From Porticoccus sp964395715 (GTDB lineage: Bacteria > Pseudomonadota > Gammaproteobacteria > Pseudomonadales > Porticoccaceae): a stretch of 64,000 bases of DNA. Both the position numbers and the translations under genes were made by a program. Positions 28,110 to 37,243 of this stretch are shown here, one piece after another. The stretch's first letter is position 1, and each line of letters begins with the position of its first letter. Location of the stretch: assembly GCA_964395715.1 (NCBI GenBank), contig CAYNAU010000006.1, forward strand, positions 92,160 to 156,159. Direction: 5' to 3'. Below the pieces are notes generated by a model. It saw only the letters and a program-made list of their open reading frames with translations. It was not told the origin of the DNA and did not search any database.

Positions 28110-28210
28110 GTTTTATGCACCAGACCCAACAACAAAATGTCTTAGGCGATTTAGAATTCAATAGATTTACTCTTACCCCAAAGATCTTGAATTAAAGCTG
28201 ATTACTTTAG

Positions 28211-28633
28211 TTAACCCCAGCCTTTCTTATCATCAATAAAAGGCCCCTCCGGAAGTTTTTTTCCGCACCATGGGCAGAAACTAAAAAATTCAAAGCCCAG
28301 CTTTCTTTCTGGTTGGTGGACCATCCAAAGGTTCTCCCCTATCGCATGTCTAACCTTCATATGAATGTCTTCTTCCTTGGGTTCCTCAACTGCTACATAC
28401 ATAACTGGACAGCAGTATTGATTAAGACGGCTATATCTTTTGTATACAGATTTTGGAAGCGACTCTTTCAACCACTTAAGACAAGATTCACAGCCCTGTA
28501 CATGCTTCACACTTTCCCTGTCGATTTGATTGCCATGGTTAGGAAATCCATCTTCCCCAAACAGGATCAAAGCCAATAGAGTTGGGTCTCTTTTTTTACA
28601 GATGACCTTTCGTGATTCTTCACAATCAGGCAT
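28211..28633 (-). CDS. Hypothetical protein with C-terminal CxxC zinc-ribbon-like motif
   Basis: A 140-residue protein of unknown function. Paired cysteines occur near the start (Cys4, Cys12), in CESCLKWL (about 48-55), CCPVM and FCPWCGKKLPEGPF (about 118-131), the last resembling half of a zinc ribbon. No membrane segment is seen. Base composition is clearly AT-richer than the surrounding genes, as for the next gene upstream, which suggests recent acquisition. Its neighbours mtfA and the radical SAM gene belong to the ordinary background. Confidence 0.6.
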   Translation of the reverse strand: MPDCEESRKVICKKRDPTLLALILFGEDGFPNHGNQIDRESVKHVQGCESCLKWLKESLPKSVYKRYSRLNQYCCPVMYVAVEEPKEEDIHMKVRHAIGENLWMVHQPERKLGFEFFSFCPWCGKKLPEGPFIDDKKGWG

Positions 28634-28774
28634 TTTTTAATCATCCCTAATCTAGATTTTTATTCTGTCCAAAAACATACAAACCAAAAACAAGAAGCCA
28701 GCTATAAGAACTTGTATATCAATACCTTAAAGAAGGAAGCTAGTGAGGTTTAGGATAATTAACACGAAGTAAGA

Positions 28775-29296
28775 CTACACTTCTGACATTTGGATGCTGT
28801 TATAGAGATCTCGCCCTTCTTGAGATAGCCCCCAATTGGTTTTTGTGGTCCCCACTGTTTTCACTACAAGCTCATTCAGTGATAGCCAACGCATCACAGC
28901 TCTTACACTCCGAACCCCTAACCCACTCTCTTGAGCAATGCCATCAATTGTGCGCCATGTATATTTTGAGTTCCCTAAAGCATTCAGCACAGCACGAGTT
29001 GGATCGTCGAGGCCATAAGCGCTAACCGTCAAACCAGATTGAACCTTATCCTCCCCACTCTCTGGCTCTGCTTCTTTTGCGATCATTGCCCCTACTTGTT
29101 TTTCGAGCATCTCAGCTTCGAAGCCCGCGCCTCTAAAACGCTTTATCTTCTCAATGTTTGTAAAAGCCAATGCAAGTGCGGAGGCCAAGATACAAAAACC
29201 CATTTCAGTAGGCTTATTTAAAATACCAAAGACAAATGACCCGGCAAGAAGAAAGATAAAAGCAAAGGCTTGGGCAACTTGATTTATCATGGGCAA
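28775..29296 (-). CDS. Hypothetical protein: two membrane helices plus winged-helix-like C-terminus
   Basis: A 173-residue protein. Two hydrophobic segments (about 9-27 and 31-47) are followed by a charged linker. A C-terminal domain (about 98-168) has predicted helix-turn-helix character (TWRTIDGIAQESGLGVRSVR, then ALMRWL-like helix and LSQEGRDLYNSI). Such wings are used for DNA or protein binding, so a membrane-tethered sensor is conceivable but unproven. It is AT-rich like the gene downstream, and no closely named family is recognised. Confidence 0.6.
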   Translation of the reverse strand: MPMINQVAQAFAFIFLLAGSFVFGILNKPTEMGFCILASALALAFTNIEKIKRFRGAGFEAEMLEKQVGAMIAKEAEPESGEDKVQSGLTVSAYGLDDPTRAVLNALGNSKYTWRTIDGIAQESGLGVRSVRAVMRWLSLNELVVKTVGTTKTNWGLSQEGRDLYNSIQMSEV

Positions 29297-29452
29297 ACTC
29301 CTTCTCGCACATAAGATTTTATTGCAGAAAAGATTTTTTGTTTTTCAAAAACAGACTATCAACTACTTGCACATTAGAGAACCACCATACTCAAATAAAA
29401 AACCAACCGACGAATTCCATTTTCCCAAGGCATAGCTCAAAGTTTCACTCAG

Positions 29453-30334
29453 TTACAACCCCCGCTGCCACTCCTCCCTCAGGGGAATTACACCGGGCTG
29501 GTGAATGGCAGTGCGCACCTGCTCTAATAACTGATCTTTATCGCGATTGAGGGTGCCTTTAAGAATCAAGTAGTTGGAGGCGTGGTCGCTGCGGAACACC
29601 GAGCGCTCCAGTTCCAGGGTATCCAGCAGAATTTCCATTTCCCCAAACAGTTGCCGTTGAGTCAGCGGTTGGTAGTCACCACCAAAGCCTTGCTGAAAAC
29701 GCTCTTCGCCCATGGGGAAGCTAACCACCAGGGTGGAGAGAAATTCTGGCTGGGATTCATTCATTAACTTCGCTGAATTTATCGCATGCTGTTCGGAATA
29801 TTGCTGGCCACCGAGGCCATTGAGAATCATCACCGAACTTTTCATGCCCGCCTGTTTGATCTTGTGCAGGGCATCCAGTGACGAGGCGTAGGTTTCGCCC
29901 TTGGCGACCTTATCCAGCACCAGATCGTCACCGGATTCACAGCCCACGTACATCAGGCTGAGGCCGAGCCGTTGCAGCTCCGCCAGCTCTTCAATCGATT
30001 TATTTTTCAGGTTGCGGGGCAGGCAGTAGGAGGAAATTCGCTGCACGTCTGGCAGGTACTGGTGAATGGCCAGCAGGATTTCCTTGAGGCGGCGGAAGGA
30101 CAATGTCATGGCATCCCCATCCGCCAGGAACACCCGGCGCACCGGGTAGCCGCTGGCAGCTACCTGTTGCAGTTCACTGTCGATATCGGCTTGAGGTTTG
30201 ACGCTGAATTTCTTCTGCGGCGCGGTATACATCTCGCAGAAGGTGCAACGGTTCCAAGAACAGCCGTTGGTGACCTGGAGAATCAGCGAGCGGGCCTCGC
30301 TGGGAGGGCGGAACAAAGGTTCAATGTAATCCAT
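29453..30334 (-). CDS. Radical SAM protein
   Basis: A 293-residue radical S-adenosylmethionine enzyme. The iron-sulfur motif near the N-terminus reads GCSWNRCTFC, a CX4CX2C spacing rather than the classic CX3CX2C, known from some COG1032-type members. The SAM-binding region includes FLADGDAMTL (about 67-76), and the core barrel continues to about residue 240. There is no B12 or SPASM domain. The reaction is unknown. ATG 30334, with AGGA 7 nt before it, is preferred to the GTG at 30340. Confidence 0.8.
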   Translation of the reverse strand: MDYIEPLFRPPSEARSLILQVTNGCSWNRCTFCEMYTAPQKKFSVKPQADIDSELQQVAASGYPVRRVFLADGDAMTLSFRRLKEILLAIHQYLPDVQRISSYCLPRNLKNKSIEELAELQRLGLSLMYVGCESGDDLVLDKVAKGETYASSLDALHKIKQAGMKSSVMILNGLGGQQYSEQHAINSAKLMNESQPEFLSTLVVSFPMGEERFQQGFGGDYQPLTQRQLFGEMEILLDTLELERSVFRSDHASNYLILKGTLNRDKDQLLEQVRTAIHQPGVIPLREEWQRGL

Positions 30335-30393
30335 TCTCACATCCTACCCTTGTTGCGGGAAAGTTAGAGTCCTTTATAAGCTCAGATATGAAC

Positions 30394-30539
30394 CTAGAAG
30401 TTGTTTCATAGCGTCACGAGCGAAGGTGATACAAGGCAAAAATGGCCGAAAAAGCGGAGTTTACATTGAGTAAATGAGCAATTTGAGGCCATTTTTAACA
30501 CGGTATCACCGAGCCCAGTAGTTATGAAATAGCTTCTAG
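30394..30539. repeat. 146-bp imperfect inverted-repeat (MITE-like) element
   Basis: The two ends are inverted copies: CTAGAAGTTGTTTCATA on the left against CTAGAAGCTATTTCATA (reverse complement of the right end), 15/17 identical. Pairing continues inward (GGTGATAC...AAAAATGGCC against GGTGATAC...AAAAATGGCC) to a centre GTTTACattgaGTAAAT. The whole unit can fold into one long hairpin and has no coding capacity. The right tip overlaps the cysS stop codon (30536-30538). No second copy was noticed in the window. Confidence 0.75.
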
Positions 30540-31933
30540 TCCCGGCGCCAGGTTGTGCCTTCTCTTGAATCTTCCAGTACGACGCCTTGAGCCAATAATT
30601 CTTCGCGAATCTGGTCGGCGCGGGCGAAGTCGCGGTTTTTCTTGGCGTCGGCGCGCTCAACGATCAGCGCTTCAATCTGCTCGGCATCGAGGTCACCTTC
30701 GCCCCCACCTTGAAGGAAGGCTTCGGGGTCGGCATCGAGAATACCAAAGATACCCGCCATGGTTTTCAGTTCAGCCACCAGTTGGCGCGCCCGTGCCTCG
30801 TCAGTCTTGGCCTGGGTGTTGATATCCCTGACCAGGTCGTACATGGCCGCCAGCGCCTCGCGGGTATTGAAGTCGTCGTCCATGGCGGTCACAAAGCGCT
30901 GATAGTAGTCACTACTTTTCAATGCTTCCAGCGCAACGGGCTGCACATCGGCAAAGGGGCGCAGTGCGGTGTAGAAACGCTCCAGGCCGCCCTTGGCCTC
31001 AATCAGGTTTTCTTCCGAATAGTTGATGGGGCTGCGGTAGTGGCTGGACAGCAGGAAGTAACGCACTACTTCCGGGTGATATTTTTTCAGCACTTCGCGG
31101 ATGGTAAAAAAGTTGCCCAGGGACTTGGACATTTTCTCGTCGTCCACACGCACGGCACCGGCATGCATCCAGTAATTGACGTACTGTTTGCCAGTGGCGG
31201 CCTCGCTCTGGGCGATTTCGTTTTCGTGGTGGGGGAATGGCAGGTCCGGGCCACCGCCGTGGATATCGAAGGTTTCCCCCAGACAGCAGATGGACATGGC
31301 GGAACATTCAATGTGCCAGCCGGGACGACCGGGTCCCCACGGGGAATCCCAGCTTACTTCACCGGGCTTGGCGCTTTTCCACAGGGCAAAATCCCGCGGG
31401 TCTTCCTTGATATCGCCCACCTCAACCCGGGCACCGGCCAGCAGGTCTTCGGGGTTCTTGTTGCTCAGTTTGCCGTATTCGGGGAAGCGACTGATGCGGT
31501 AGTAGACGTCACCGTTATCGGCCACGTAGGCGTAGTGGTTATCTACCAGGATCTGCACTATGTCGAGGATGTCGTCCATATGGCCGGTGGCGCGCGGCTC
31601 GATATCCGGACGCAGCACACCAAGGGCATCTTCGTCTTCATGCATGGCATCGATCATGCGATCGGTGAGATCGGTAAACGACTCGCCATTTTCAATGGCG
31701 CGGTTGAGGATTTTGTCGTCCACATCGGTAATGTTGCGCACGTAGGTGACATCCCAACCCTGGGAGCGCAGGTAACGGGTGATGACATCAAACGACACCA
31801 TGACCCGCGCGTGGCCGATATGACAGTAGTCGTAGACGGTAATGCCACACACGTACATGCGGATTTTTCCGGCCTCGATGGGTTTGTAGACCTCTTTCTG
31901 CCGCGTCAGGGTGTTATACAGTGTCAGTGCCAT
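30536..31933 (-). CDS. cysS: Cysteinyl-tRNA synthetase
   Basis: Charges tRNA-Cys with cysteine in the cytosol. It has 465 residues (E. coli 461). The class I HIGH motif is at 38-41 after the zinc-ligand CGITVYDY, and KMSKS lies near 266-270. The frame stays open well upstream, but the ATG at 31933 (MALTLYNTLT) is the conserved start. The stop codon TAG is formed by the terminal CTAG of the adjacent inverted-repeat element. glnS lies 73 nt upstream on the same strand, so the two synthetase genes may be co-transcribed. Confidence 0.97.
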   Translation of the reverse strand: MALTLYNTLTRQKEVYKPIEAGKIRMYVCGITVYDYCHIGHARVMVSFDVITRYLRSQGWDVTYVRNITDVDDKILNRAIENGESFTDLTDRMIDAMHEDEDALGVLRPDIEPRATGHMDDILDIVQILVDNHYAYVADNGDVYYRISRFPEYGKLSNKNPEDLLAGARVEVGDIKEDPRDFALWKSAKPGEVSWDSPWGPGRPGWHIECSAMSICCLGETFDIHGGGPDLPFPHHENEIAQSEAATGKQYVNYWMHAGAVRVDDEKMSKSLGNFFTIREVLKKYHPEVVRYFLLSSHYRSPINYSEENLIEAKGGLERFYTALRPFADVQPVALEALKSSDYYQRFVTAMDDDFNTREALAAMYDLVRDINTQAKTDEARARQLVAELKTMAGIFGILDADPEAFLQGGGEGDLDAEQIEALIVERADAKKNRDFARADQIREELLAQGVVLEDSREGTTWRRD

Positions 31934-32006
31934 GGTACTCAGTTCTTTCGGTTTGTCGGGCCGCAGTGCCGCCCGGTGTGAATTCAGTAAGGTTTGGAAT
32001 AGTCGC

Positions 32007-33677
32007 TCAGTTTTTCCAGGTATCCCGCAGGCCGATGGCGCGGTTGAATACCGGTTTGCCTGCGGCGCTGTAGCCGCTGTCGAGACAGAAATAACCTTCC
32101 CGCTCAAACTGGTAGTGGTCGCCCACGGCGGCATCCGCCAGACCGATCTCGCCCTTGCAGCCCTGCAGAACCTGCAGCGACTCCGGGTTGATAAAATCGA
32201 GGAAATTGCGATCACCGGCTTCCGGGGCCGGGTCGCTGAACAGGCGGTCATAGAGGCGCACGTCACAGTCCACGCACTCGGTGGCGGACACCCAGTGAAT
32301 CACGCCACGGGGGCGTATACCTTCGGGCGGGTCCTCACCGATGGTGCCGGGAATTATTTCCGCGAGGATTTCCACAATCTCGCCACTATCGTCTTTCACA
32401 AAATCATTGGCCTGGATGACATAGGCGCCACGCAGCCTTACCCATTCGCCGGGCACCAGTCGCTTGAATTTCTTGCGCGACAATGAGCTGTCTTCATTGA
32501 AGTCTTCACGGTCAATGTAGATTTCCCGGGTAAACGGCAACTGGCGCTCGCCCAGATCGTCGCGATTGGGGTGGCCGGGAGCAGAGAGCATTTCCACTTC
32601 GCCCGCAGGCACGTTGGTGAGCGTGACTTTTAACGGCTTCAGCACACACATGGCGCGGGCGGCGTTATCGTTCAGGTCATCGCGGATAAAGTGTTCAAAC
32701 TGGGCCATGTCCACCACGCCATCGGTTTTGGCCACGGCCAGGCTGTCGCAGAAGTTGCGAATGGCCGCCGGCGGCACACCGCGACGGCGCAGCCCGGAAA
32801 TGGTCGGCATGCGCGGGTCATCCCAGCCATCCACATGGTGTTCATCCACCAGTTGCTTGAGTTTGCGCTTACTCGTGATGTTGTAATTCAGATTGAGGCG
32901 GCCAAACTCGTACTGGCGGGGCTTCGAAGGCACCGGCAGGTTTTCGATAAACCACTCGTAAAGCGGCCGGTTGGCGGCAAACTCCAGGGTACAGATGGAA
33001 TGGGTCACGCCCTCGATGGCGTCTTCCTGCCCATGGGCAAAGTCGTAGGATGGATAGATATTCCATGTGTCGCCGGTGCGGTGGTGGGCGCGCTTCTTGA
33101 TGCGGTACAGCACCGGGTCGCGCAGGTTAATGTTGGGCGACGCCATATCAATTTTGGCCCGCAGGGTCATGCGGCCTTCATCAATCTCGCCGTTTTTCAT
33201 CTGTTCTAACAGAGCCAGGCTTTCCTCAGCCGGGCGGTCGCGCATGGGGCTGGGTTTGCCCGGCTCGGTGAGGGTGCCGCGATACTCGCGCATCTGTTCG
33301 GCGTTCAGTTCACAGACAAAGGCCTTGCCCTCGCGGATCAGGTGCTGGGCCCAACCGTACAACTGGTCAAAATAGTTGGAGGCGTAGCGGATCTCGCCAT
33401 CCCACTGGAAACCCAGCCAGCGTACATCCTCAATGATGGCCTGAACGTATTCGTCCTCCTCCTTTTCCGGGTTGGTATCATCAAAGCGCAGGTTACAGGC
33501 ACCGCCGTACTGGGCCGCCAACCCGAAGTTGAGGCAGATGGATTTGGCATGACCGATATGCAGGTAACCATTGGGCTCCGGCGGAAAGCGGGTCACGACC
33601 TTGTCCACCACGCCTTCGTCGAGGTCGCGGGTAATGATCTGCTGAATGAAATTGAGCGGTTTGCTGTCGTCTGCCAT
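32007..33677 (-). CDS. glnS: Glutaminyl-tRNA synthetase
   Basis: Charges tRNA-Gln directly with glutamine. It has 556 residues (E. coli 554). The class I signature PPEPNGYLHIGHAKS contains HIGH at 40-43. The second motif reads ITSKRKL near residue 270, where E. coli has VMSKRKL. The C-terminal anticodon-binding beta barrels are present in full. It is divergently transcribed from the DMT transporter, with 114 nt between starts, and lies upstream of cysS. Confidence 0.97.
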   Translation of the reverse strand: MADDSKPLNFIQQIITRDLDEGVVDKVVTRFPPEPNGYLHIGHAKSICLNFGLAAQYGGACNLRFDDTNPEKEEDEYVQAIIEDVRWLGFQWDGEIRYASNYFDQLYGWAQHLIREGKAFVCELNAEQMREYRGTLTEPGKPSPMRDRPAEESLALLEQMKNGEIDEGRMTLRAKIDMASPNINLRDPVLYRIKKRAHHRTGDTWNIYPSYDFAHGQEDAIEGVTHSICTLEFAANRPLYEWFIENLPVPSKPRQYEFGRLNLNYNITSKRKLKQLVDEHHVDGWDDPRMPTISGLRRRGVPPAAIRNFCDSLAVAKTDGVVDMAQFEHFIRDDLNDNAARAMCVLKPLKVTLTNVPAGEVEMLSAPGHPNRDDLGERQLPFTREIYIDREDFNEDSSLSRKKFKRLVPGEWVRLRGAYVIQANDFVKDDSGEIVEILAEIIPGTIGEDPPEGIRPRGVIHWVSATECVDCDVRLYDRLFSDPAPEAGDRNFLDFINPESLQVLQGCKGEIGLADAAVGDHYQFEREGYFCLDSGYSAAGKPVFNRAIGLRDTWKN

Positions 33678-33791
33678 ACTGCCGGGCCGTCGTGGCCATC
33701 CCCCTGAAAAAGAGCCGGATTATAGCCTTCAGGGAACAGCGTATAAACAACTGATATACCCAAAGCCCGAGTTTTCAGAGCACAGCCCTGC

Positions 33792-34688
33792 ATGCAACCC
33801 AACACACGCGCCATTCTCTATCTGCAACTCTGCCTGCTGTCTTTCCTGATTGGCGACTCACTGGCGAAGAAACTGCTGGCGACAATCCCCCTGGGACAGG
33901 TGATGTGCCTGCGCACACTGGTCTCTGTGGTGGTGCTGACAGCCATGGTGATCGCCACCGGCCGCCTGGCGCTGCTGAAAACCCGCAGGCCGGTGCACCA
34001 TTTTCTGCGCAGCCTGTTTTTTGCGCTGATCAGTCTGGGCTATTACGTGGCGGTGAAATATTTTCCCATGAGCGCCGTGGCGGCCGCCCTGGCAGGTGCG
34101 CCCATTATCATTTCGGCCATTTCGCCCCTGCTTCTGCGTGAACATGCCAACAGCATTCAGTGGATTGCCACTATCACCGGATTTGTCGGCGTCAGCCTTG
34201 CACTGAAACCGGATCTGTCGAGCGTGAGCTGGAGTTACCTGGCGCTGCTGACACTGCCGGTGTCCTACGCCGGCATGATTCTCTGGTCCCGCTACCTGTC
34301 GCGCACGGAGTCCGACTGGTCACTCAATTTCTATTTCTACTTTCCGCTACTGGTGCTGTCGTGGTTCTGGCCGGCGGACTGGATTGCCCTGAGCGCCATG
34401 GAACTGCTGATGATTTTTATCTCAGGCAGTGGCTGTGCTGTGGGTTTTATCATGATGGTGGCGGCGTTCCGGATTGGCAAGCCGGTGGTGGTGGCGCCAT
34501 TTGAATACACTTCGATCATTATGGCTGCCGGTGTGGACATGCTGTTCTGGCAATTTTTCCCGGATTACGTGATGTGGATGGGCATTTCCCTGATTTTGCT
34601 GTGCGCGATAATCCAGGGCTGGCAGGCGCGTATCGAAACCCCGGCCATCACACCACACCTGAGGGCCGAGGACACCCACCAGCCCTGA
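33792..34688 (+). CDS. DMT superfamily (EamA) membrane transporter
   Basis: A 298-residue inner-membrane protein with about ten hydrophobic helices arranged as two EamA repeats (roughly 8-140 and 148-285). Features include LGYYVAVKYFPMSAVAAALAG at positions about 77-97 (key residues SAVAAAL) and PVVVAPFEYTSIIMAA in the second repeat, both typical of drug/metabolite exporters. The cargo cannot be read from the sequence. It starts at the ATG at 33792 and precedes ppiB by 93 nt. Confidence 0.85.
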   Translation: MQPNTRAILYLQLCLLSFLIGDSLAKKLLATIPLGQVMCLRTLVSVVVLTAMVIATGRLALLKTRRPVHHFLRSLFFALISLGYYVAVKYFPMSAVAAALAGAPIIISAISPLLLREHANSIQWIATITGFVGVSLALKPDLSSVSWSYLALLTLPVSYAGMILWSRYLSRTESDWSLNFYFYFPLLVLSWFWPADWIALSAMELLMIFISGSGCAVGFIMMVAAFRIGKPVVVAPFEYTSIIMAAGVDMLFWQFFPDYVMWMGISLILLCAIIQGWQARIETPAITPHLRAEDTHQP

Positions 34689-34781
34689 TTAACCTGCACA
34701 ACTCTATGTTGTTTGCATCCCCCTGTGAAAAACGTAACATACCCCCCCACATAAGACAGTTATAGGTATAGGAAGCACTAC

Positions 34782-35291
34782 ATGATTACCCTGCACACTA
34801 ATTATGGCGATATCAGCATTGAGCTGAACTTTGAAAAAGCGCCAGTATCTTCTGCCAACTTCCTGAAGTACTGCCGTGAAGGTTTTTATGAGGGAACCAT
34901 CTTTCACCGCGTAATTGACGGCTTCATGATTCAGGGCGGTGGCTTCACCCCCGACATGCAGCACAAGCCTGCGGGCAACCCCATTGAGAACGAAGCGGAC
35001 AACGGCCTTGCCAACGAAACCGGCACCCTGGCCATGGCCCGGACCAGCGACCCGCATTCAGCGAGTTCACAGTTCTTTATCAATGTGTCCAACAATGCCT
35101 TCCTGAACCACAGTGGCAAAAACCCTCAGGGTTGGGGCTACGCGGTTTTCGGTAATGTCGTTGATGGAATGGATGCCGTCAATGCTATCAAGGGTGTGTC
35201 TACTGGTCGCAACGGCATGCACCAGGACGTCCCAACGGAGCCGGTGGAAATCCAGAAAGTAACCATCAGCGATGCCTACGCGGACAAGTAA
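34782..35291 (+). CDS. ppiB: Cytosolic peptidyl-prolyl cis-trans isomerase B (cyclophilin)
   Basis: Cyclophilin that speeds proline isomerisation during folding. It has 169 residues (E. coli PpiB 164) with no signal peptide, so it is the cytosolic form. Catalytic-site residues are visible: FHRVIDGFMIQGG (Arg and Phe of the active site), ARTSDPHSASSQFFINV (positions about 87-103) and the terminal YAVFGNVVDGMD. lpxH starts 33 nt downstream, the same ppiB-lpxH arrangement as in E. coli and pseudomonads. Confidence 0.95.
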   Translation: MITLHTNYGDISIELNFEKAPVSSANFLKYCREGFYEGTIFHRVIDGFMIQGGGFTPDMQHKPAGNPIENEADNGLANETGTLAMARTSDPHSASSQFFINVSNNAFLNHSGKNPQGWGYAVFGNVVDGMDAVNAIKGVSTGRNGMHQDVPTEPVEIQKVTISDAYADK

Positions 35292-35324
35292 TTTCCGCGC
35301 GACAGGGTTGGCCGACTAGCGCTG

Positions 35325-36044
35325 ATGTCTACGCTGCTGATCTCCGACCTGCATCTCTCTCCAGAACGCCCGGCGGTAACCCGGGCGTTTTTTGCTTTTC
35401 TGCGCGACAAGGCCCGCCAGGCAGAAGCCCTTTATATTCTCGGCGACCTGTTTGAATCCTGGATTGGCGACGATGATCCGGCACCATTGGCCCGGGAAGT
35501 TATCGGCGAGCTGAGACAACTCAGAGACAGCGGTACCCGGCTGTACTTTATGCACGGCAACCGGGATTTTATGATCGGCCAGCGCTTTGCCCGTGAATCT
35601 GGCTGCATATTGCTACCCGAACACTCTGTGACCAAACTGGGTGGAGAGCCCGTGCTACTGCTGCACGGTGACACTCTCTGTACTGACGATGTGGAGTATC
35701 AGAAATTCAGGCGCATCTCCCGTTTTCGTCCTCTGCAGTTTGTGTTGCGCCATCTGCCCCTGAAAAAACGCCAGAAAATCGCCGCCAACCTACGTAGCAA
35801 GAGCATGGCCGCCAACGCCAATAAGGCAGATAACATTATGGATGTCTCCCCGGCTGAGGTGCGACGCTTTATGAAAGACTTCAACGTCAAGCGCATGATC
35901 CACGGCCATACCCACCGTCCGGACCGACACCGGCTGCCTGGTGGTGAACGACTGGTTCTGGGCGACTGGCATCACCGCGGCTGGTATATCGAGATTGTGA
36001 AGGACCGGGAACCGGAGCTGATTTCTTTTCCCATCGAAGACTAA
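35325..36044 (+). CDS. lpxH: UDP-2,3-diacylglucosamine diphosphatase LpxH
   Basis: Calcineurin-like phosphoesterase of lipid A synthesis, releasing UMP to give lipid X at the inner membrane. It has 239 residues (E. coli 240). Metal-binding motifs in order: SDLHLSPE (about 7-14), GDLFESWIGDDD (about 41-52), GNRDFM (about 79-84), HGDTLCTDD, and HGHTHRPDRH (about 193-202). It follows ppiB directly. The gene ends 2 nt before the convergent ABC permease stop codon. Confidence 0.96.
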   Translation: MSTLLISDLHLSPERPAVTRAFFAFLRDKARQAEALYILGDLFESWIGDDDPAPLAREVIGELRQLRDSGTRLYFMHGNRDFMIGQRFARESGCILLPEHSVTKLGGEPVLLLHGDTLCTDDVEYQKFRRISRFRPLQFVLRHLPLKKRQKIAANLRSKSMAANANKADNIMDVSPAEVRRFMKDFNVKRMIHGHTHRPDRHRLPGGERLVLGDWHHRGWYIEIVKDREPELISFPIED

Positions 36045-36046
36045 GC

Positions 36047-37243
36047 CTATTCTGCCCGCAGGGCATCAATAGGGCTGAGCCGGGTAGCATTCAATGCCGG
36101 CCGCACTCCCGCGATCAGGCCGATCAGCATGGAGGCCAGCAGCGCCACCGTGACAATCTCCCCTTTCAGGGCCACCGGCAATGCCGGCACAAACAACTGC
36201 ACCGCGACAATTAACAGGGCAATCGCCAGTACACCGGCCAGACCGCCAATCAGACCCAACATCACCGCTTCACCGAGAAACAGGTTTCGCACCTGCCCCC
36301 GGGTGCTGCCCAACGCCCGCAACAGCCCTACTTCCGAGGTGCGCTCGGTGACGGTAATCATCAGGATGGTAGTAATACCTACCGCTCCCACCAACAGGGA
36401 AATAGCACCCAGACCACCGCCGGCATATTTAAGAATACGCAGGATATTGTCCATGGTGGCCATCATCTGGTCCTGGGTAACGATGGTGAAATCCTCGAAG
36501 CCGTGGCGCTCCACCAGCAGCCGTTTGACACTGTCGGTGAGAACTTCGGTGGCCACAGCCGGACTGTAGAAAATATCCACTTCCATCAGGCTTTCGCGGT
36601 TAAAAATCTGCAGCCCCTTGTTGGCGGGGATGTAGATCATGTCGTCCAGGTCGGTACCCAGAAACTGCCCTTTGGGCGCCATCACCCCGACAATGCGGAA
36701 GCGGTTACCGCCGATATGCACGAACTCGCCCAGCGGGTTGGTATTGCCAAACAGTTCCTGCTTGAGCTTGCTGCCCAGTACCGCAAATGCCCGCGCCCGA
36801 TGCACATCTTCAACCGGCAGAAAGGACCCCTGGGACACTTCCAGCTTCCAGGCTTTATCCGCCAGCGCCCCCACACCGGCAACCTCGGTATAGCGACTGC
36901 GCCCCAGCGCCTTGATCTGTGCAGTGCCAAACACCACCGGCACCACCTGCTCCACACCGGGAATGCGCTCCAGCGCCTCGGCATCCTCCAGCGACAGAGG
37001 CCGGGTGGTATTGAGAATACCGCCGAGGCCAAAGGTCTCGGTCTTGCCGGGCGTCACGGCCACGATATGACTGCCGAATTGGGTGAACTCCTGGATCACG
37101 AACAGCCGCAGCCCCTCCCCCAACGAGCTGAGCAAAACCATGGCTGCGATGCCGATAGCGAAGCCGACAATGGTCAGGGCCGAGCGCATCCGTTGCATCC
37201 ACAGGGCACGAAAAATCCAGCGCAGGTAATCCAGAAACTTCAT
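36047..37243 (-). CDS. MacB-like ABC transporter permease (second of two)
   Basis: A 398-residue permease of the MacB/FtsX family: one N-terminal membrane helix (about 20-42), a large periplasmic MacB_PCD domain (about 45-245), and three C-terminal helices of the FtsX domain (about 275-390, including ERTSEVGLLRALGSTRGQVRNL, positions about 300-322). It overlaps the upstream permease by 4 nt, so the two subunits are probably made in equal amounts and form a heterodimer. Last gene of a HlyD-ATPase-permease-permease operon; cargo unknown. Confidence 0.85.
   Translation of the reverse strand: MKFLDYLRWIFRALWMQRMRSALTIVGFAIGIAAMVLLSSLGEGLRLFVIQEFTQFGSHIVAVTPGKTETFGLGGILNTTRPLSLEDAEALERIPGVEQVVPVVFGTAQIKALGRSRYTEVAGVGALADKAWKLEVSQGSFLPVEDVHRARAFAVLGSKLKQELFGNTNPLGEFVHIGGNRFRIVGVMAPKGQFLGTDLDDMIYIPANKGLQIFNRESLMEVDIFYSPAVATEVLTDSVKRLLVERHGFEDFTIVTQDQMMATMDNILRILKYAGGGLGAISLLVGAVGITTILMITVTERTSEVGLLRALGSTRGQVRNLFLGEAVMLGLIGGLAGVLAIALLIVAVQLFVPALPVALKGEIVTVALLASMLIGLIAGVRPALNATRLSPIDALRAE

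Noticed and set aside
30710..31981. Long plus-strand open frame opposite cysS (over 400 codons)
   Set aside because: It mirrors the codon pattern of cysS, has a His/Val/Gly-rich low-sense composition and no recognisable motif; a shadow frame.
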